Part shown: piece after piece, positions 32,172 to 36,753 of the stretch
How the letters are laid out: each line of letters begins with the position of its first letter
Numbering within the stretch: the stretch's first letter is position 1
NCBI GenBank assembly: GCA_009787115.1
Contig: WRGQ01000168.1
Coordinates: 1-36,753, forward strand
Direction: 5' to 3'
From: Bacteroidota bacterium
GTDB taxonomy: Bacteria > Bacteroidota > Bacteroidia > Bacteroidales > WCHB1-69
DNA: 36,753 nucleotides
Notes under the pieces: model-generated
Told to the model about the DNA's origin: nothing
Seen by the model: the letters and a program-made list of their open reading frames with translations, nothing else
Database searches by the model: none
Program-made: the position numbers and the translations under genes

Positions 32172-33920
32172 ATGAAAAAAGTTAATCTGTTTGTATTTTT
32201 CTTCCTGACTGTTATTGTTTCATTTTCACAAAACCCAACTTATCAAGTGAATAACCAAAAAATGAATCAATTGCTAAAAAATATTAACGATATGTATTTG
32301 GATACAGTGAATTTTGATGTGTTGGTAGAAAAAGGAGTAACAGAGATGCTGAAAGAATTAGATCCCCACTCTGCATATATTTCTAAAAAAGATGTGCAAC
32401 AGGCAAACGAGCCGCTCATCGGCTCTTTCGACGGCATTGGGGTTACTTTTCAAATTATTAAAGATACTATTAACGTGATGGAAGTTATAGTGAACGGTCC
32501 TTCCGAAAAAGTAGGCTTAAAAGCAGGAGATAAGATTGTAAAGGTGGACACTACAACGGCTTGTGGCAAACATGTAAATAACAAATGGGTGGCAGACCAC
32601 CTGCGCGGACCTAAAGGAACTAAAGTTGCTGTTTTTGTAAAAAGAGGAAAAAATCCTGAACTTTTAGAGTTTACTATTACCCGCGACAAGATTCCAATGA
32701 ACAGTATCAACGTGTATTTTATGGCAGATAAAAATACGGGATACATCTGTTTGGAGCGTTTTGCCCAAACCTCCACGCAGGAATTGCGCGATGCCATGAC
32801 CCGCCTCAAAGCACGCGGTATGAAAAACCTTATCCTTGACCTGCGCGGAAATACCGGCGGTTACCTGCAGGCGGCATTTGAAATTTCCAACGAATTTATA
32901 GGAGCGGACAAAATGATTGTTTATACGGATAACTTCCGAAAAACAGGCGAAACATTCAAATCCAACGGAAAAGGCGAGTTTCAAAAAGGTAAGTTAGTGG
33001 TCTTAGTAGATGAAGGCTCAGCCTCTGCCAGCGAGATTGTCTCAGGCGCCGTACAGGATTGGGACCGCGCCCTGATTATGGGACGCAGGACTTTTGGAAA
33101 AGGACTTGTGCAAAAACCCATCTACCTTGCCGATGGCTCGCAAGTACGACTCACCATCTCCAAGTATTATACTCCTTCAGGAAGATGTATCCAACGCCCG
33201 TATGAAGATGGTTTGGACAACTACTTCAACGACCTGAACACCCGCTCAAAACACGGCGAACTATTAACCGCCGACAGTATCAAATTTCCCGATTCCCTCA
33301 AATATCAAACCGCAAAAGGAAGAACTGTTTATGGCGGCGGCGGTATCATGCCCGATATCTTTATCCCGTTGGATACTTCCCGCTACTCTTCACTTTACAA
33401 TGAAATGTACAGAAAAGGGATTATCAGCGGTTTTACATTAGATTATATGGAGCAAAACAGAGAGCAACTCAAAGCTAAATATGCCACAATGGAGGATTTT
33501 AAAAACAACTTTGAAGTCTCTGAACAGTTATTTCAAGAGTTAATGGATTACACCCATAAAGAGGGAGTGAAAGATGTCATTGAGTTTCAGTTTTCCAAAC
33601 GATTGGAAGGGTTTGTAAAAGATAAAGCCTCATCATTGGATTCATTATATAATTCTTTGGAAGATTTGAATACAAATGAACAGTTTAAAGAGATGCTCAC
33701 TAAATACATTACAGAATCTTTTAACGAGTCAATGCGGTTGCGCAATTTGAATAAAGCCAATGAGTTTATTAAAGATGCTTTGAAATATGAAATAGCAAGG
33801 AATCTGTTCAGTTACGGCGAAGCACGCCAAATCTTTTTAATGAAAGATGATGGTTTTCTAAAAGCGTTGGAAGTGATTAGCAACGATAAGATTTTTAAGA
33901 AATTTAATGTAGAGCAGTAA
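32172..33920 (+). CDS. S41 family C-terminal processing protease
   Basis: 582 residues. A signal peptide (MKKVNLFVFFFLTVIVSFSQ) directs it to the periplasm. A PDZ domain follows (about residues 75-165: GIGVTFQIIKDTINV, GPSEKVGLKAGDKIVKV), then the protease core with the serine loop GSASASE (about 282-288) and the catalytic lysine K310 with Q314 in RTFGKGLVQ. The long C-terminal region after about residue 400 is helical and typical of Bacteroidota CtpA-like enzymes. Such proteases trim or degrade envelope proteins. It appears to be a single-gene unit ending at a bidirectional terminator. No clear -7 element is visible. Confidence 0.94.
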   Translation: MKKVNLFVFFFLTVIVSFSQNPTYQVNNQKMNQLLKNINDMYLDTVNFDVLVEKGVTEMLKELDPHSAYISKKDVQQANEPLIGSFDGIGVTFQIIKDTINVMEVIVNGPSEKVGLKAGDKIVKVDTTTACGKHVNNKWVADHLRGPKGTKVAVFVKRGKNPELLEFTITRDKIPMNSINVYFMADKNTGYICLERFAQTSTQELRDAMTRLKARGMKNLILDLRGNTGGYLQAAFEISNEFIGADKMIVYTDNFRKTGETFKSNGKGEFQKGKLVVLVDEGSASASEIVSGAVQDWDRALIMGRRTFGKGLVQKPIYLADGSQVRLTISKYYTPSGRCIQRPYEDGLDNYFNDLNTRSKHGELLTADSIKFPDSLKYQTAKGRTVYGGGGIMPDIFIPLDTSRYSSLYNEMYRKGIISGFTLDYMEQNREQLKAKYATMEDFKNNFEVSEQLFQELMDYTHKEGVKDVIEFQFSKRLEGFVKDKASSLDSLYNSLEDLNTNEQFKEMLTKYITESFNESMRLRNLNKANEFIKDALKYEIARNLFSYGEARQIFLMKDDGFLKALEVISNDKIFKKFNVEQ

Positions 33921-33939
33921 AAAATAAGATTAAACTCAT

Positions 33940-33960
33940 TAATCATTAATTCTTATTATT
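33940..33960 (+). repeat. Short heptamer run after the S41 protease gene
   Basis: TAATCAT, TAATTCT, TATTATT begin 20 bases after the stop codon. This is a degenerate example of the heptamers seen at other gene borders. Confidence 0.55.
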
Positions 33961-33979
33961 CAATTGCACCGATTGCAAC

Positions 33980-34013
33980 AAAAAAAGGCATCAAAATTTT
34001 GACGCCTTTTTTT
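33980..34013. terminator. Bidirectional terminator between convergent genes
   Basis: A nearly perfect palindrome: seven A, GGC, one mismatch, TCAAAA/TTTTGA, one mismatch, GCC, seven T. T runs on both strands serve the S41 gene on the plus strand and the Cys-rich lipoprotein gene on the minus strand. Confidence 0.82.
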
Positions 34014-34058
34014 GTAGTGTATTAGATATATTTAATACAATTATTCTTTACTGCAGGT

Positions 34059-34496
34059 TTAGTGTTTAGCGCAGCAGCCTTCTTCTTTTTCTTTGCAGCA
34101 CTTTTCTTTGTGGCATGCTAAAACTTGGTCAATGATAGCCTTTTTCTCATCTAAGGTAAGATTGTCGAAATCTTCCCATTTAGCTTTAAATTCTGCGCAT
34201 TTAGCTGCTTTCTCAGGGCATACTTCTTCTACTTCTTCACCTTCTTTTGCACAACATTTTGCTTCACATTTTGCTTTACATTCATCAATGAAAGCTTTCA
34301 TGTCAGCAACGAGAGCAGTTTGTTGAATTTCATCTAAATCAGCCCATAAGTCCCAATTTTCGAACATAGCTTCCTGTTCGGGAGTTAAAGCGCAACATGT
34401 TTCTTCTGCTACTACTTCAGTTGCTTTTTCTTTTTTTGTTCCGCATGAAACAAAAACCAGGCAAGCAACAGCCAATAAAATCATAAGTTTTTTCAT
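34059..34496 (-). CDS. Cysteine-rich lipoprotein with an internal duplication
   Basis: 145 residues. The N-terminus (MKKLMILLAVACLVFVSCG) is a lipoprotein signal peptide with the lipid-modified cysteine at 18. The mature part is small, highly charged and carries 13 further cysteines, including four CC pairs. Two similar units are visible: FENWDLWADLDE..IDECKAKCEAKCC and KWEDFDNLTLDE..LACHKEKCC, each a short helix pair followed by closely spaced cysteines. Metal binding or redox buffering at the outer membrane is a reasonable guess; no named family is recognised. A -7 element lies 60 bases upstream and a shared terminator follows. Confidence 0.82.
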   Translation of the reverse strand: MKKLMILLAVACLVFVSCGTKKEKATEVVAEETCCALTPEQEAMFENWDLWADLDEIQQTALVADMKAFIDECKAKCEAKCCAKEGEEVEEVCPEKAAKCAEFKAKWEDFDNLTLDEKKAIIDQVLACHKEKCCKEKEEGCCAKH

Positions 34497-34556
34497 AATA
34501 AAATTGTTTTTAGTTAATAAATAAATGAATGAATGATTTTCTTAAAAAATTATGTG

Positions 34557-34566
34557 GCAAAAATAT
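34557..34566 (-). promoter_or_regulatory. -7 promoter element for the Cys-rich lipoprotein gene
   Basis: Reads TATTTTTGCC on the minus strand, about 60 bases before the start codon, matching TAnnTTTGC. Confidence 0.45.
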
Positions 34567-34642
34567 ATAATATAATGTAATGAAGAAATAATTAAGTTTT
34601 TTTAACAATAAAATTCAAGATAAAATGCTATATAATTTATTA

Positions 34643-35449
34643 CTAACATGTTATATTAAATATTTTAATAGTTTCAGCACACTGTTTCACATCGTGAACG
34701 CGCAATATTGAGGCTCTGTGGCAAAGCGCCAGAGTATTTAATGTAACAGTTCCGGTTAAAGATTCCGCAGGAGATACCTGTAAGAGTTCTTGAATCATTG
34801 ATTTTCTTGAGATCCCTGCCAAAATTGGAAAGTTCAGAATGGAAAGTGTTTCTAATTGATTGATAAGGTAATAATTTTGTTCTATAGTTTTGCCAAATCC
34901 AAATCCGGGGTCAATAATAATATCTTTAACTCCTTTTACAATCAGTTTTTCAATATTGTTTCCAAAAAATGAGAGCATTTGAGGTATCAGTTCTTTTGTT
35001 GCAATGGGTTGGTTACGGTTGTTATGCGTTAAAACGTATGGTATCTGGTATTTACCTGCTACTTCAAACATATTGGGGTCGTTTCCTCCCGAAACATCGT
35101 TAATTATGGCAGCGCCTTCGCCAATCGCCATTTCTGCCACATTTGCCCGAAATGTATCCACAGAGATAAGGGCTTCCGGAAAATGGGAAAGAATGAGACG
35201 CAGATACTTCATTATGGATTCTAATTCCTTATTTTCATCAACATCAACAGCGTTTGGTTTGGTAGAAACTGCTCCCAGATCCACAATAGCAGCTCCTTCT
35301 TCCAATATTTGTTCTACACGTTTTAAAACAGCCGTTTCGGAAAGATACCTGCCCCCATCAAAAAAAGAATCCTCAGTAACATTGAGAATCCCCATAATTA
35401 TTGGGGTTTCTAATGATATCAGGGTTTGGTTTATGCGAAGGGAATACAT
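34643..35449 (-). CDS. folP: Dihydropteroate synthase
   Basis: 268 residues, a TIM-barrel enzyme that joins p-aminobenzoate to the pterin pyrophosphate in folate synthesis and is the target of sulfonamides. Family segments are present: GILNVTEDSFFDGG (residues 20-33), VDLGAVSTKP, NDVSGGNDP, DPGFGFGKT and AGISRKSMI. Two usually fixed positions differ. The common NVTPDSFSDGG loop reads NVTEDSFFDGG, and the common STRPG turn reads STKPN. The catalytic Asn, Asp and Lys positions appear kept, so the enzyme is probably active. TAATCAC-type heptamer sequence lies directly upstream of the start. Confidence 0.92.
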   Translation of the reverse strand: MYSLRINQTLISLETPIIMGILNVTEDSFFDGGRYLSETAVLKRVEQILEEGAAIVDLGAVSTKPNAVDVDENKELESIMKYLRLILSHFPEALISVDTFRANVAEMAIGEGAAIINDVSGGNDPNMFEVAGKYQIPYVLTHNNRNQPIATKELIPQMLSFFGNNIEKLIVKGVKDIIIDPGFGFGKTIEQNYYLINQLETLSILNFPILAGISRKSMIQELLQVSPAESLTGTVTLNTLALCHRASILRVHDVKQCAETIKIFNITC

Positions 35450-35450
35450 A

Positions 35451-35516
35451 GTGATTAGATGATTATGATACAGGGTTTAAGATTTAAGGTTTAAACGTTA
35501 TACCCTAATCACTAAC
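35451..35516 (-). repeat. Heptamer units between folP and the alpha-2-macroglobulin gene
   Basis: On the plus strand: GTGATTA-GATGATT (35451-35464) just before the folP start, GTTTAAG-ATTTAAG-GTTTAAA (35475-35495), and CTAATCACTAAC around 35504-35515, which contains the stop codon of the macroglobulin gene. Confidence 0.7.
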
Positions 35517-36753
35517 TTTTACTCTCACCCCTTCCGAGTGGCTCGTAAATTCCGGCGCATACATGCTTTGCATCGTAGTTATGCCGTTAGAAAAATCCCC
35601 TTTCTGCGATACGCGCAAGTCGTATTCAAATACGTAAGTCCCCTTACGCAAATAATCTATGAAGAAATTCATAGAGGCATCTTTAATGGCTTGATAATAA
35701 CCGAGACCCGCTTTGTATCTGTATCCCGATAAATAATCTATCGGCTCAAAACAGGCGGCACGCATATCTTTCAGATGCACATACTCCATGTCGCGGTCGC
35801 AACGAATTTCTATTCTTACGGTAATTTTATCGCCTGCAATTAATTTTGCGTCTTTTTCAATGGGGACGATAACTGTTTTATTACCCTCTTTTCGTTCTAC
35901 AAAGAGTTGTTTGGTAATGGTTAAGGGGGTTTCTTTAAATTGCTTTATTTTGTCTAACTGTTCAAAATATTGCCAATACACTGCCCCCCATGCTACGCTG
36001 TTTTCACTTTTGGTAACGCTTATTTTTCCCCAATCGGGGGTTACGAGCGAGCCCTCCCAGCGTTTTTTAAAGTAGCCGGTGCCGGCTTCTGTCTTTATTT
36101 CAGCATCAGTAGCAGGGTCAATGGTCATATTGCCTATTTTTATAATTGGGTAATCTGTTTCTGCCAATAAATCAGTGCCTTGCAACAACAGCGCGTAAAC
36201 GGCTTCGGTGGTGGCTTTGGTCGTTTTCCAATCTTGCGTTTGCTTTTGTTTGAGCAACCACACTTTCATTTCTTCTACTGAGGTTTTGTCGTTGGCAACA
36301 TCGCTAAAAACTTCTATTAAAAGCGCTTGCGTTTCGATGGGCGCTTGATACCAATAGCAGCCGTTGTTATATTTCCAATACATACCCATTTCGTTATTAT
36401 GGATAGCGTGCTCTTTTAAAGAGGCGACAATTTTGGCGGGAACTTTCGGCTCGCCCTGTTTATACAACGCCAACGCAATCATGCCCTGCATGTAAAAATC
36501 TTTGCTCGTCCAATATTTTATTGCTTGATTTTTGTAATACTCAAACGCTACTGAGGTAGTTTGCGGTAAAGGAATATCATTCATAAAAAATGAGCGTACA
36601 TATAAATATTGAATTTGCATATAACTCAAATGGTCTTTTTCCAAACACTTTTCATCGCAATGTTTTTTCAGGTCTTCGTAACTCTTTTCCAACTGTTTAT
36701 CTAAATAGGGAATTGCCTTTTTAACCATATCCCAAACGGTTGTATTGGTTTTG
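35505..36753 (-). CDS. Alpha-2-macroglobulin family protein, C-terminal part (partial)
   Basis: The frame is open to the end of the window, so the gene begins outside; the Met at 36728 is internal. The 415 residues seen hold the end of the helical toroid domain (MQGMIALALYKQ, MGMYWKYNNGCYWYQAPIETQALLIEVF, TTKATTEAVYALLLQG) followed by macroglobulin beta domains (KLIAGDKITVRIEIRCDRDMEYVHLKD, KGTYVFEYDLRVSQKGDF). It closes with SMYAPEFTSHSEGVRVKVSD. The toroid and final domain identify a bacterial alpha-2-macroglobulin, likely a periplasmic or surface protease trap. A CxEQ thioester is not in the visible part. The last codons and stop coincide with a GTGATTA heptamer. Confidence 0.87.
   Translation of the reverse strand, partial: KTNTTVWDMVKKAIPYLDKQLEKSYEDLKKHCDEKCLEKDHLSYMQIQYLYVRSFFMNDIPLPQTTSVAFEYYKNQAIKYWTSKDFYMQGMIALALYKQGEPKVPAKIVASLKEHAIHNNEMGMYWKYNNGCYWYQAPIETQALLIEVFSDVANDKTSVEEMKVWLLKQKQTQDWKTTKATTEAVYALLLQGTDLLAETDYPIIKIGNMTIDPATDAEIKTEAGTGYFKKRWEGSLVTPDWGKISVTKSENSVAWGAVYWQYFEQLDKIKQFKETPLTITKQLFVERKEGNKTVIVPIEKDAKLIAGDKITVRIEIRCDRDMEYVHLKDMRAACFEPIDYLSGYRYKAGLGYYQAIKDASMNFFIDYLRKGTYVFEYDLRVSQKGDFSNGITTMQSMYAPEFTSHSEGVRVKVSD

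Overview
The window is chromosomal DNA of a low-GC member of the Bacteroidota, most likely Bacteroidales. Several genes and the tRNA have a TAnnTTTGC -7 promoter element upstream, most starts lack a strong Shine-Dalgarno sequence, and the gene families fit (YfhO, DUF3822-like, alpha-2-macroglobulin proteins, an OlsF-like bifunctional acyltransferase, DUF177-rpmF). No mobile element, integrase, rRNA or CRISPR array was found.

Layout. 1-372: the C-terminal end of an alpha-2-macroglobulin-like protein. 513-6125: a polysaccharide operon (Wzx-type flippase, a GT2, two tandem GT4 paralogues, a PAP2 phosphatase) with ATGA stop/start overlaps. 6142-8604: a YfhO membrane protein on the minus strand. 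8734-12079: a CDP-deoxyhexose cassette (rfbF, rfbG, an RmlC-type epimerase, an SDR reductase). It is followed by a convergent GT2, then ugd and a secreted GH38 alpha-mannosidase. 17755-17826: initiator tRNA-Met, then a strong terminator and a decayed PIN-domain toxin gene. 18614-21853: a membrane-anchored pilin-like protein, a DUF3822-like protein, an outer-membrane barrel and waaA (Kdo transferase). 22108-24376: an OlsF-like acyltransferase and rimM. 24371-29932, minus strand: DUF177, rpmF, rdgB, uvrA and pepP. 30107-32040: an accessory patch with an ABC ATPase lacking a permease, a higher-GC block, a small orphan gene and a chimeric gene broken by TGA. 32172-36753: S41 protease, Cys-rich lipoprotein, folP and the C-terminal third of a second alpha-2-macroglobulin.

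Most of the left half builds surface glycan: nucleotide-sugar synthesis (CDP-6-deoxyhexose, UDP-glucuronate), assembly by four glycosyltransferases, and export by the flippase. waaA and the acyltransferase add lipid A core and aminolipid functions. The minus-strand block is housekeeping.

The most unusual signal is a set of 7-bp-period tandem arrays (TAATCAC, CTCTAAC/CGCTAAC, TAATTGT, AATTCGT, GCGGTAA, GTTTAAG and variants) concentrated at gene borders. Several touch start or stop codons. Nearly every unit contains a stop triplet on at least one strand, and 7 is not a multiple of 3, so three units place a stop in every frame. The one array inside a gene (uvrA) is read on its stop-free strand. 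A second clear signal is recent sequence sharing (199 bp, 3 mismatches) between the two GT4 paralogues.
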